Shown: positions 34,392-43,056 of the stretch, one piece after another
Position numbering within the stretch: the first letter of the stretch is position 1
Layout of the letters: each line of letters starts with the position of its first letter
Assembly (NCBI GenBank): GCA_900539265.1
Contig: UQBM01000011.1
Location: forward strand, 1-63,115
Length of the DNA stretch: 63,115 nucleotides
Source of the DNA: an uncultured Mollicutes bacterium
GTDB lineage: Bacteria > Bacillota_I > Bacilli_A > ML615J-28 > CAG-313
Reading direction: 5' to 3'
Made by a program: the position numbers and the translations under genes
The notes under the pieces: model-generated
Databases searched by the model: none
Seen by the model: only the letters and a program-made list of their open reading frames with translations
What the model was told of the DNA's origin: nothing

Positions 34392-35297
34392 ATGAATAAA
34401 TTTGTGAAAGTAATTGATGAAAATGGTAAGACCTATTCATCCACGTATACTAAACGTGCTAGGGGTTTAGTTAAAAATAACCGGGCATATTGGGTGGATG
34501 ATAAGACTATCTGCCTAAAAATGCCCCCTAAAAAAATGGAGGTAAAAAAGATGAATATAAATGATATTGATAAAATGATAGCGCTTATTCATGCTAATAA
34601 TTGGGCTATTAAAAATAATAATTCCCTTAACTCATATGTGTCTGTAAAAGTTTTAGCAGAAACATATAATGAAATTGTTATGGATTTAGAAGATGCAGGA
34701 ATCAAAATACCAAAAAGTTTGAGTCAAATTGATTATAGCTTTTATGAAGATAAACAAAATGCACAAATTGATGAGTTAATTCAGCTCATCTATAACAAAG
34801 ATTGTCTCATTCATCCACTTTTGAAATTAGAACGGGAAAAATTGTTATTACAAAATGATAATCGAAATACTACGAAAAAAGATTGCTTAAAAAATGTAGT
34901 ACAAGATTTTGCAAATCAAGCAGTTAATTTTGGTAAAAATATTAGCAATGAAGTAATGAAAAATTTAAACTTTGATAATCTTAAAGATTTTTCTGAAAGC
35001 ATTAATTCTGATATTTTGAATGATGATATAGAAAATATTATTGATAATGTTAGCAATCATTTGAATCAATTTAAAGATGAATTGGAAGATTTGATTGATG
35101 AACTTTCTAATTTGGAAGAAGAAATTGAAGATTTAGAAGATGAACTTTCTGATATGGAAGAAGAAATTGAAGATTTAGAAAAAGATGCGAAAGATAATCA
35201 AGATGAATTATTCGAATATAAAGATAAAATGAAAAATAAGATGGCGAAAATCCTTTTAAAAGTTGAAAAGTTTAAAAATCGTTTTAATCAAGAATAG
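34392..35297 (+). CDS. Coiled-coil protein with N-terminal KRARGLVK-type small domain, unknown
   Basis: AAGGAG 6 bases before ATG 34392 decides the start; 301 residues. Residues 1-42 (FVKVIDENGKTYSSTYTKRARGLVKNNRAYWVDDKTICL) form a small beta-type module that I have seen at the start of uncharacterised Clostridia/Bacilli proteins. A helical middle follows, and about 195-295 is a long acidic coiled coil (repeats of NLEEEIEDLEDELSDMEEEIEDLEK). There is no signal or TM, so it is cytoplasmic. No known function. Flanked by its own promoter and terminator. Confidence 0.75.
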   Translation: MNKFVKVIDENGKTYSSTYTKRARGLVKNNRAYWVDDKTICLKMPPKKMEVKKMNINDIDKMIALIHANNWAIKNNNSLNSYVSVKVLAETYNEIVMDLEDAGIKIPKSLSQIDYSFYEDKQNAQIDELIQLIYNKDCLIHPLLKLEREKLLLQNDNRNTTKKDCLKNVVQDFANQAVNFGKNISNEVMKNLNFDNLKDFSESINSDILNDDIENIIDNVSNHLNQFKDELEDLIDELSNLEEEIEDLEDELSDMEEEIEDLEKDAKDNQDELFEYKDKMKNKMAKILLKVEKFKNRFNQE

Positions 35298-35316
35298 TGT
35301 TATTAAATAAACAATT

Positions 35317-35352
35317 AAAAGATGCTATATTTTTTCCATAGCATCTTTTATT
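35317..35352 (+). terminator. Intrinsic terminator
   Basis: Arms AAAAGATGCTAT (35317-35328) and ATAGCATCTTTT (35338-35349) around a T-rich loop. Confidence 0.8.
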
Positions 35353-35418
35353 ATACAAATTTTAAACTATAATGTATAAATCTTTTGTAATATATTATAA
35401 TAATTAATGCCTTTTTAC

Positions 35419-35447
35419 TTGCATTAATTTTAAAAATATTGTATAAT
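35419..35447 (+). promoter_or_regulatory. Promoter of the rplU operon
   Basis: TTGCAT (35419-35424), 17 bases, TATAAT (35442-35447). Confidence 0.65.
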
Positions 35448-35453
35448 ATGTAT

Positions 35454-35540
35454 GTTGTTATGTCTAGCAACCGCACAAAAAGGGTTTTATAAGTGAGATA
35501 TCCACCCTAATGGCGTGTCTTAATTTTATATGAGGAGGTC
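35454..35540 (+). promoter_or_regulatory. Probable ribosomal protein L21 leader
   Basis: The 5' untranslated region of about 90 bases is unlike the surrounding AT-rich spacer, with TCTAGCAACCGCAC and TGGCGTGTC, and a stem AGGGT (35481-35485)/ACCCT (35504-35508). Position and look fit the L21 leader RNA known before rplU in Bacilli, thought to let L21 repress its own operon. Assignment is by context and memory, not alignment. Confidence 0.5.
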
Positions 35541-35546
35541 AATTAG

Positions 35547-35846
35547 ATGTACGCAATTTTTGTTACTGGTGGCAAACAATATCGTGCAACAGAAGGTGAC
35601 ACTATTTATGTTGAAAAACTAGAGGGTGAAGTTGGTCAAGAGGTGGTTTTTGACCAAGTATTACTTGTAGGTGATAAAGTAGGTACACCATTTGTTGAGG
35701 GTGCTAAGATTAAGGGTACGATTGAAAAACAAGGTCGTGGCAAGAAAATTATTGTTTTCAAATACAAAGCCAAGAAAAATTATCATAAAAAACAAGGTCA
35801 TCGTCAAGCTTATACAAAGGTTGTAATTAATTCAATTTCTGAATAA
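35547..35846 (+). CDS. rplU: 50S ribosomal protein L21
   Basis: The 99-residue protein starts YAIFVTGGKQYRATEGDTIYVEKL and ends with the basic KYKAKKNYHKKQGHRQAYTKVVI, both typical of L21, which binds 23S rRNA. Strong GAGGAGG site. First gene of rplU-prp-rpmA, in the order conserved across Bacillota. Confidence 0.98.
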   Translation: MYAIFVTGGKQYRATEGDTIYVEKLEGEVGQEVVFDQVLLVGDKVGTPFVEGAKIKGTIEKQGRGKKIIVFKYKAKKNYHKKQGHRQAYTKVVINSISE

Positions 35847-35856
35847 TATTTTGATA

Positions 35857-36201
35857 ATGACAAACGTTGTTTTAAAAAAAGAAAATGGTTTTTGGATTCG
35901 ATTAGAAATATATGGACATGCTGATTATGCCAATTTTGGTGAAGATATTGTATGTGCAGCGATTTCTACATCGGTTATTATGAGTATAAATCTACTAGAA
36001 AGAGTTATACCAAATCATTTTGTAGTTTCTCAAGATGATAAAAAAGGATATATTTGTTTAAAAAATATTTGCTATAATGATATTAATGATGAAAAGTTTA
36101 TTTTTATTAATCAAATTTTTGAAAATTTAAAAGATGGACTTTTAGAAATACAAGCGAAATATCCAAAAAACTTAAATGTAAAAATTGAAAATAATGAATA
36201 G
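35857..36201 (+). CDS. prp: Ribosomal-processing cysteine protease Prp
   Basis: Prp (YsxB family) removes the N-terminal extension of L27, needed for ribosome function in many Bacillota. The short protein has GHADYANFGEDIVCAAIST with the catalytic His21 and Cys33 (numbering from ATG 35857). An in-frame TTG at 35851 is an alternative; neither has a strong ribosome site, so translation is likely coupled to rplU, whose stop is 10 bases before. Its substrate is encoded immediately downstream and carries the matching cleavage sequence. Confidence 0.93.
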   Translation: MTNVVLKKENGFWIRLEIYGHADYANFGEDIVCAAISTSVIMSINLLERVIPNHFVVSQDDKKGYICLKNICYNDINDEKFIFINQIFENLKDGLLEIQAKYPKNLNVKIENNE

Positions 36202-36212
36202 GAGGTAGCATC

Positions 36213-36494
36213 ATGATAAGATTAAATTTGCAATTTTTTGCATCTAAAAAAGGTGTTAGTTCAACTAAGAACGGCCGTGATTCAGAATCTAAACGTTTAG
36301 GTGCTAAATTATCTGATGGTCAATTTGCCACTGCTGGTTCTATTATCTATCGTCAAAGAGGTACAAAGGTTCATCCAGGTAATAATGTAGGTCTTGGAAA
36401 AGATGATACATTATTCTGTATGATTGATGGTATTGTTAAATATGAACGCAAGGGTAAAGATAAAAAACAAGTTTCTGTATATCCTGTGGAATAA
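36213..36494 (+). CDS. rpmA: 50S ribosomal protein L27, with Prp-cleaved N-terminal extension
   Basis: The 93-residue L27 begins with the extension MIRLNLQFFA followed by SKKGVSSTKNGRDSESKRLGAK. The LNLQFFA/SKKG junction is the site cut by Prp in Staphylococcus, exposing the tail that reaches the peptidyl transferase centre. GSIIYRQRGTKVHPG and GKDDTLF are standard L27 landmarks. AGGAGG site. A hairpin terminator follows before obg. Confidence 0.97.
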   Translation: MIRLNLQFFASKKGVSSTKNGRDSESKRLGAKLSDGQFATAGSIIYRQRGTKVHPGNNVGLGKDDTLFCMIDGIVKYERKGKDKKQVSVYPVE

Positions 36495-36505
36495 ATTGAC
36501 AATGG

Positions 36506-36537
36506 GCACTTGAAATCAATCAAGTGCTTTTATTTTT
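36506..36537 (+). terminator. Intrinsic terminator between rpmA and obg
   Basis: Perfect arms GCACTTGA (36506-36513) and TCAAGTGC (36520-36527), then TTTTATTTTT. Short stem, so partial readthrough into obg is likely, as no separate promoter is obvious. Confidence 0.65.
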
Positions 36538-36554
36538 AAAGTTAAAAGGTGGTG

Positions 36555-37838
36555 ATGAAATTGTTTGTTGATAGTGTAAAAATTCATGTAAAAGCTGGTA
36601 ATGGTGGAAATGGTGGTTCCTATTTTCTTCATGAAAAGTATGTCGCTATGGGTGGGCCTTCAGGTGGAAATGGTGGTCGAGGTGGTAGTGTTATTTTTGT
36701 TGGTGAAGAAGGTCTTACAACATTATTAGATTTTAGATTTACAAAAATAATTAAAGCAGAACATGGTCAAAATGGTATGGATAAGAATATGTTTGGTAAA
36801 TCTGGTAAGGATGTCTATATTAAGGTACCCATTGGTACAACAATAATAGATGCTAATACTAATGTTGTAATTGGTGATGTTACTAAGCATGGTCAAGAAG
36901 TAATAGTTGCAGAAGGTGGACGTGGAGGTAAGGGAAATGCCGCATTTGCTTCATCAAGAAATCCTGCCCCTGAATATGCGGAAAAAGGTGTTCCTGGGGT
37001 AGAGCGTGATTTACAATTAGAATTAAAAGTTCTTGCTGATGTAGGACTTGTTGGTTTTCCATCGGTGGGAAAATCAACATTAATATCAGTGGTTTCACAA
37101 GCTAAACCTAAAATTGCTTCTTATCATTTTACAACTTTGCATCCTAATCTTGGAGTAGTAGGAGTTGGTGATGGTAGAAGTTTTGTAATGGCGGATTTAC
37201 CAGGTTTAATTGAAGGAGCAGCATCAGGTGATGGACTTGGAATTAAGTTTTTAAAACATATTGAAAGAACAAGAGTAATTGTCCATATTATTGATATGAG
37301 TGGAAGTGAAGGTAGAAATCCAGTTGACGATTATTATAAAATCAGAACTGAATTATCACAATATAATGAAGAACTTATCAAAAAACCTGAAATTGTTGTT
37401 GCAAATAAAATGGATTTATCTACATCTTCGAATAATTTAGAAGACTTCATCCAAAAAACTGGTATCAGTCATGTCATTCCCATTTCCGCATATACTAAAT
37501 TCAATCTTAAACAATTATTATATAAAATTGCCGATACTTTAGAAGAAGTTAAAAAATCAAAACCACTTGAAGAAAATTTACAAAATGTAGTAGAATATAA
37601 TTTTGTGCCAAAGGGTCCAGATTTTTATATCTATCAAGATAATGATGGTATTTATCATGTGGAAGGTGATGGTGTAAAAAAACTTTTTGATCGGACTAAT
37701 TTTAATAATGATGCAAGTGTTAGGGTATTTGCAAAAAAACTTAGAGATATGGGTGTCGATAAAAAATTAAGGGAATTAGGAGTTAAAGACAAAGATACAG
37801 TTTGTATTTTCAATTATGTATTTGAATTTATAGATTAA
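36555..37838 (+). CDS. obg: GTPase ObgE/CgtA
   Basis: Obg is an essential GTPase acting in 50S ribosome assembly and stress response. From ATG 36555 (after AAAGGTGG; in-frame GTGs at 36549 and 36552 overlap that site) the protein is 427 residues: glycine-rich Obg fold (about 1-157, GNGGNGGSYFLHEK, GGRGGKGNAAF), GTPase domain with GFPSVGKSTL, DLPGLIEGA, NKMD, and a C-terminal OCT domain (about 345-427, VEGDGVKKLFDRTNF) which not all Obg proteins have. The order rplU-prp-rpmA-obg matches B. subtilis apart from spo0B, which is missing between rpmA and obg. Confidence 0.97.
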   Translation: MKLFVDSVKIHVKAGNGGNGGSYFLHEKYVAMGGPSGGNGGRGGSVIFVGEEGLTTLLDFRFTKIIKAEHGQNGMDKNMFGKSGKDVYIKVPIGTTIIDANTNVVIGDVTKHGQEVIVAEGGRGGKGNAAFASSRNPAPEYAEKGVPGVERDLQLELKVLADVGLVGFPSVGKSTLISVVSQAKPKIASYHFTTLHPNLGVVGVGDGRSFVMADLPGLIEGAASGDGLGIKFLKHIERTRVIVHIIDMSGSEGRNPVDDYYKIRTELSQYNEELIKKPEIVVANKMDLSTSSNNLEDFIQKTGISHVIPISAYTKFNLKQLLYKIADTLEEVKKSKPLEENLQNVVEYNFVPKGPDFYIYQDNDGIYHVEGDGVKKLFDRTNFNNDASVRVFAKKLRDMGVDKKLRELGVKDKDTVCIFNYVFEFID

Positions 37839-37873
37839 AAAAATAAGCATATACTTAATTTAGGAGGTAAGAT

Positions 37874-38473
37874 ATGACTAAACATGAAAAAATTCAAAAA
37901 ATTACACTTACAGCTATTTTAGCAGCACTGGTTGTTGTTATAGCTTTTCTTCCCATTAAAACATTGGGATTAGAAATTACACTTACAGTCATTCCAATTG
38001 CGATTGGCGCAATCTTAGGAGGTCCATTTGTAGGATTATGTTTAGGAACTGTTTTTGGCATTGTGAGTTTCTTACAATGCTTAGGATATAGTCCTTTTGG
38101 AGAAGTTATATTTTCCATTAATCCTTTTTTAACTTTTCTTGTGTGCGTTCCAACTAGAATGCTTGCTGGATGGATACCTGGTCTGGTTTATCAAATCATT
38201 TGCAAAACTGGTAAAAAAACACTTGCAAGCGGAGTTGCATGTTTTTTGATGCCTTTTTTGAATACATTTTTCTTTATGAGTGTTTTGGTTATTTGTTTTT
38301 ATAACACAGATTATATTCAAAGTATTGCTTTAAGTCTCAAAGCTACTAATCCTTTTACTTTTGTAGTCCTTTTTGTAGGTATTAATGGACTTGTAGAAAT
38401 GCTTTGTGGAATGTTTATTTCTTTTCCTGTATCGAAAACTCTTGATTACGCTATATATAAAAATAATAGATAA
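37874..38473 (+). CDS. ECF transporter substrate-binding (S) component
   Basis: The 199-residue protein has about six hydrophobic helices, starts with IQKITLTAILAALVVVIAFLP and contains IPIAIGAILGGPFVGLCLGTVFG, the pattern of ECF S components that bind a vitamin and dock to the shared energising module EcfAA'T. Those subunits are not in this window, as expected for group II ECF systems. I cannot assign the vitamin; folate, pantothenate and others have similar S components. TAGGAGG site before ATG 37874; own terminator. Confidence 0.8.
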   Translation: MTKHEKIQKITLTAILAALVVVIAFLPIKTLGLEITLTVIPIAIGAILGGPFVGLCLGTVFGIVSFLQCLGYSPFGEVIFSINPFLTFLVCVPTRMLAGWIPGLVYQIICKTGKKTLASGVACFLMPFLNTFFFMSVLVICFYNTDYIQSIALSLKATNPFTFVVLFVGINGLVEMLCGMFISFPVSKTLDYAIYKNNR

Positions 38474-38482
38474 TTTATAATT

Positions 38483-38520
38483 AAAAAGATAAAATTAATA
38501 AGAGATTTTATCTTTTTTTT
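38483..38520 (+). terminator. Intrinsic terminator after the ECF S gene
   Basis: Arms AAAAAGATAAAAT (38483-38495) and ATTTTATCTTTTT (38505-38517) with T-run. Confidence 0.75.
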
Positions 38521-38564
38521 AGGAAAAAATCATAAAATCAAAAAAGAAAAAGTTTATTCAAAAA

Positions 38565-38593
38565 CTGACAAATAATTAAAAATATGTTATAAT
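38565..38593 (+). promoter_or_regulatory. Promoter of mutS-mutL-miaA
   Basis: CTGACA (38565-38570), 17 bases, TATAAT (38588-38593) with extended -10 TGT. Confidence 0.65.
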
Positions 38594-38624
38594 TATTACA
38601 AAAGGAATAGGGAAGAGGGAAAAA

Positions 38625-41207
38625 ATGTACGAAAAAATTGATAAAAATAAATACACACCAATGATGCGACAATATCTAGAAATTAAAGAAAATTACCCCG
38701 ATACCTTAGTGTTTTTTAGACTTGGGGATTTTTATGAAATGTTTTTTAACGATGCTATTGTTGCTAGTAGAGAATTAGAGATAGTTTTAACAGGAAGAGA
38801 TGCTGGAATCGAAAATGATCGAGTACCAATGTGTGGTGTTCCTCATCATTCTGTGAATTCCTATATTGAAAGATTGACTAATAAGGGATATAAAGTTGCT
38901 ATTGTTGAACAATTAGAAGAACCAGGTGGGAAAAAGATAGTTCAACGAGATGTTATTAAAATTGTTACGCCAGGTACCAATATAGATGAAAATTATTTAG
39001 ATGATAAAAATAATAATTATATTGGTGCTATTGAAAAATATGAGATGGGTTATCTTCTTACCTACATCGATCTTTCAACAGGAGATGCATCTATAATTAG
39101 TTTCCCTCTACATATTGAACTTGTTTATAATGAAATTCAAAAACTTTCAATTAAAGAAATTGTTGTAAATAAAAATCTTGATAAAAATATTCAAGTGACT
39201 CTTTCCAAACTTTATGGCATTTTGGTATCGATTTGTGATGACTATAATGTTGATAATTATTTAAACAGTTTATTTGTGAATATAAAAAAAGAACATTTAA
39301 TTGGATGTAAAAGGTTAATCTCTTATATTATTAAAACGCAAAAACGTGTCTTAGTCCATCTACAACCTTTTAAATACTATGAATCTAAAAATTATTTAAA
39401 ACTTGATAACAATGCGGTCAGAAATTTAGAATTGATTGAGTCATTAAAAGGTAATCGTTTTAAAAATAATTTGTTTAGTATTCTTGATAAATGTTCAACT
39501 GCTATGGGGTCCCGATTTTTAAAGAAAAGTCTTTTATATCCTTTAGTAGATTTGAATTCAATAACCGAAAGACATGACTTAATAGAGCTATTTATGAAAA
39601 ATTATATTTTAACAGAGGAGGTCAAAAAAGACCTATTAGAAATATATGACTTAGAAAGAATTGTTGGACGAATTAGTTATGGTTCTCTTACTCCTAAAGA
39701 TTTAATTCAATTAAAAAGATCAATTGGAGTTTTACCTAATATTAAAAAAAATATGCAAAATATGCATTCTAATGTCGCTTGTAAGAAGGCCAATTTGATA
39801 ATTACCTTTGAAAAATTATTTGAACTCTTAGATAATGCTATTTGTGAAGATGCTGGTTATTCATTAAAAGATGGAGGAGTAATTAAAGATGGATTTAATG
39901 ATGAACTTGATAAAATAAAAAATATTAGTTCTACGAATAAGGATTTTTTAATTAATTTAGAAAAACGCGAACGTGACAAAACTGGCATTAAGACACTTAG
40001 AGTTGGTTACAATAAAGTATTTGGATATTATATTGAAATAACAAAATCATATTTATCACAAGTAAAAGATGAATTTGGCTATATTAGAAAACAAACAACT
40101 AGCAATTCTGAGCGATATATTACTGAGGAACTGAAAGAACGAGAGGCTTTGATTCTTAGATCCGATGAAAGATCACTAGAACTCGAAAATGAAATTTTTC
40201 ATTCAATACGTAATGAATGTAAAAACTATATTTCTGATTTACAAAATGTAGCTAAAGTTATATCTGAAATTGATATGCTAATTGCTTTATCAATAGTTGC
40301 TAGAAATAATAAATATGTTAGACCAATTTTTTCTTTATATGATGAAATGGTGATTGAAAATGGTCGCCATCCTGTCATCGAGGCGGTTAACGAAAAAGAA
40401 TTTATTCCGAATAATCTAAAACTTTATAACAATGATAAAATTTTGCTTATTACAGGACCTAATATGAGTGGTAAATCCACATATATGCGTCAAAATGCTT
40501 TAATTGTCATAATGGCACAATTAGGTTCATTTGTTCCCGCATCTATGGCGAAGTTACCTATTTTTGATCAAATTTTTACACGTATTGGTTCTAGTGATGA
40601 TATTGCAAGTGGGGAATCAACTTTTATGACTGAAATGCTAGAAGTAAATTATGCCCTACAAAATGCAACGATGCGTAGTTTGATTATTTTAGACGAGGTA
40701 GGACGTGGCACTGCTACTTTTGATGGAATGGCTTTGGCACAAGCTATTATAGAATATATTCATTTTGAAATTGGAGCTAAAACCCTTTTTTCTACCCATT
40801 ACCATGAATTAACTGTTTTAGAAGATAATTTAAGTTTTTTGAAAAATGTACATGTAGAGGCTAGCGTTGGAAAGAATACCGAAGAAATCGTATTCTTACA
40901 TAAAGTTTTAGACGGACCTTCTGATCAAAGTTATGGTATTAATGTTGCATCACTTGCCAAACTACCTAATGATGTTACTTTTAGAGCAAAGGATATTTTA
41001 AATAAACTTGAACAAAAAAACTTTTATGATAAAGAAGTCTTATCATTAAATAATTATCAAAAGCCAACTATTGAATATATTGAAAAAGAAAACCCTAAAC
41101 ATGTAAAAATTATTGAATATCTTTCAAATTTAGAAGTAAATAATATGAAACCACTAGATGCTTTAATTGAACTTTCTAAGATAAAAGAGGAATTAGAACA
41201 TGAATAA
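38625..41207 (+). CDS. mutS: DNA mismatch repair protein MutS
   Basis: MutS recognises mismatches and recruits MutL. The 860-residue protein contains the mismatch-binding FYEMF motif (RLGDFYEMFFNDA near 30), connector and clamp domains, and the C-terminal ABC-type ATPase with Walker A GPNMSGKST (from Gly611), SSDDIASGESTFMTEM, Walker B LIILDEVGRGTATFDGMA and STHYHEL. The end (about 840-860, PLDALIELSKIKEEL) matches the MutL/beta-clamp interacting tail. Overlaps mutL by 8 bases. Confidence 0.98.
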   Translation: MYEKIDKNKYTPMMRQYLEIKENYPDTLVFFRLGDFYEMFFNDAIVASRELEIVLTGRDAGIENDRVPMCGVPHHSVNSYIERLTNKGYKVAIVEQLEEPGGKKIVQRDVIKIVTPGTNIDENYLDDKNNNYIGAIEKYEMGYLLTYIDLSTGDASIISFPLHIELVYNEIQKLSIKEIVVNKNLDKNIQVTLSKLYGILVSICDDYNVDNYLNSLFVNIKKEHLIGCKRLISYIIKTQKRVLVHLQPFKYYESKNYLKLDNNAVRNLELIESLKGNRFKNNLFSILDKCSTAMGSRFLKKSLLYPLVDLNSITERHDLIELFMKNYILTEEVKKDLLEIYDLERIVGRISYGSLTPKDLIQLKRSIGVLPNIKKNMQNMHSNVACKKANLIITFEKLFELLDNAICEDAGYSLKDGGVIKDGFNDELDKIKNISSTNKDFLINLEKRERDKTGIKTLRVGYNKVFGYYIEITKSYLSQVKDEFGYIRKQTTSNSERYITEELKEREALILRSDERSLELENEIFHSIRNECKNYISDLQNVAKVISEIDMLIALSIVARNNKYVRPIFSLYDEMVIENGRHPVIEAVNEKEFIPNNLKLYNNDKILLITGPNMSGKSTYMRQNALIVIMAQLGSFVPASMAKLPIFDQIFTRIGSSDDIASGESTFMTEMLEVNYALQNATMRSLIILDEVGRGTATFDGMALAQAIIEYIHFEIGAKTLFSTHYHELTVLEDNLSFLKNVHVEASVGKNTEEIVFLHKVLDGPSDQSYGINVASLAKLPNDVTFRAKDILNKLEQKNFYDKEVLSLNNYQKPTIEYIEKENPKHVKIIEYLSNLEVNNMKPLDALIELSKIKEELEHE

Positions 41208-43053
41208 TAGACCTAAAATTATTGAATTATCAGAAGAATTAACAAATATGATTGCTGCAGGTGAAGTGATTGAACGACCTAGTAGTATTGTTAAAGAATT
41301 AATTGAAAATAGTATCGATGCTTTGGCAAGTGTTATTAGAATTGATTTGATGAATTCTGGAATGGATAAAATTAGTATAACTGATAATGGAATTGGAATG
41401 ACTGCTGAAGATATATCATTAGCGGTGAAGTCACATGCTACAAGTAAAATTAAATTGGCTAGTGATCTTTTTTCAATTCATACCTTAGGTTTTAGAGGTG
41501 AGGCTCTACCATCTATTGTGGCTATTTCTAAAATGAAAATTATTTCATCAGTAAATGGATATGAAGGATATTTTAAATTATTTGAATTTGGTAAATTAAT
41601 AGAAGAAGGTCTCACTAGTTTTCCTCAAGGTACTAAAATTGAAGTTAGTCAAGTTTTTCATAATACACCTGCTCGTTTAAAACATTTAGGAAGCGAACAA
41701 GTAGAACTTTCCCATATTGTTCAATTAATCAATAAAATGAGTCTAGCATATCCTGAAATTTCTTTTGTGTTAACAAATAATGCTAAAGTTTTATTTTCAA
41801 CTGATGGTTCTAATAACTTTGATATAATCATTAGCGAAATATACGGAAATGAAGTTGCCAAATTAATGTTACCATTTGAAGGAAGCAGTACTCTTTATCA
41901 AATTAAAGGTTATACATCAAGTAATTCAATTTTTCGCTCAAATAAAAATGCAATAATAATTATGATTAATCATCGAATTATTAAAAATCAAAATTTGGTA
42001 TTTTCCATTATTGATGCTTATAAAAGTTATTTACCTATAAATAAATATCCCATTACAATTTTAGAAATAAATGCAGATCCAAGTTATGTTGATGTTAATG
42101 TACATCCAACTAAACAAGAAGTTAGATTTACCGATGAAAAAGAATTGCGATTATTAATTACTGAAACGATAAAAATGGCGCTTATGAAAGTTGAATTGGT
42201 ATATAAAGTAAATACTAATAATCTTAATGATAAAGCAGTTGAGTGTATTTCTAATCAAGACCATAAAAAATTACCCCAATCTTTACAATGGGATGATTTT
42301 ATGATAAGTGAGCCTCGTGAGGTAAACAAATATGAAAAAAATATTGAAAAAGATACTATTTTAAGCGATAAAACTGCTTTTACTAATAATTCTATTACGC
42401 AAAGTGATAAAATAATTGAAGAAGATATCATTCAACCTCAATTTAATTTACGTAATAATCTCACATCAGATTTTTTTCAAACAATGCAATATCTTGGTCA
42501 ATTTAACAAAACTTATCTTCTTTTAGAAAAAGATGACAATTTATATCTTATTGATCAGCATGCTGCCATGGAAAGAGTTATGTATGAAAAAATTACTAAA
42601 AGTTTTTCACAAACAAGTACAGAATTCTATGAACTATTGGTACCAATTAAAATTGATTTACCACTATATGAAATTGACTTATTAGAAACTAAAAAATTAG
42701 AATTGGAAAAAATGCATATAACATATGAACTGTTTGGTAAAAATACAATTATTGTGAGAAAAATTCCTATTTGGATACCCAATAATTTAGAAGTAGAGTT
42801 TATTAGTGATATTTTTAATTATCTTTTAGAGGATAGAAGCATTAATAAACAGTTAATGTATGATAATTTAGCCAAAATGTTAAGCTGCAAACAATCAATT
42901 AAAGCTAATATGTCTATTTTGATAGATGAGGTTAATACATTGCTTATTAATTTGGATGATTGTTCAAATCCTTATACTTGTCCACACGGGAGACCTACGA
43001 TTATCCACTTTTCTAAATATGAAATTGAAAAATTATTTAAACGAGTGGTGTAA
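41200..43053 (+). CDS. mutL: DNA mismatch repair protein MutL with endonuclease motif
   Basis: The 617-residue protein has the GHKL ATPase N-terminus (IAAGEVIERPSSIVKELIENSIDA, DNGIGM, TLGFRGEALPSI) and a C-terminal domain with DQHAAMERVMYE (DQHAx2Ex4E metal-binding endonuclease motif), SCKQSIKAN and CPHGRP. This set identifies a nicking MutL, as in Bacilli and unlike E. coli, so no MutH is needed. The linker between (about 345-440) is low-complexity. Start overlaps mutS; miaA follows after 3 bases. Confidence 0.98.
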   Translation: MNNRPKIIELSEELTNMIAAGEVIERPSSIVKELIENSIDALASVIRIDLMNSGMDKISITDNGIGMTAEDISLAVKSHATSKIKLASDLFSIHTLGFRGEALPSIVAISKMKIISSVNGYEGYFKLFEFGKLIEEGLTSFPQGTKIEVSQVFHNTPARLKHLGSEQVELSHIVQLINKMSLAYPEISFVLTNNAKVLFSTDGSNNFDIIISEIYGNEVAKLMLPFEGSSTLYQIKGYTSSNSIFRSNKNAIIIMINHRIIKNQNLVFSIIDAYKSYLPINKYPITILEINADPSYVDVNVHPTKQEVRFTDEKELRLLITETIKMALMKVELVYKVNTNNLNDKAVECISNQDHKKLPQSLQWDDFMISEPREVNKYEKNIEKDTILSDKTAFTNNSITQSDKIIEEDIIQPQFNLRNNLTSDFFQTMQYLGQFNKTYLLLEKDDNLYLIDQHAAMERVMYEKITKSFSQTSTEFYELLVPIKIDLPLYEIDLLETKKLELEKMHITYELFGKNTIIVRKIPIWIPNNLEVEFISDIFNYLLEDRSINKQLMYDNLAKMLSCKQSIKANMSILIDEVNTLLINLDDCSNPYTCPHGRPTIIHFSKYEIEKLFKRVV

Positions 43054-43056
43054 AAA

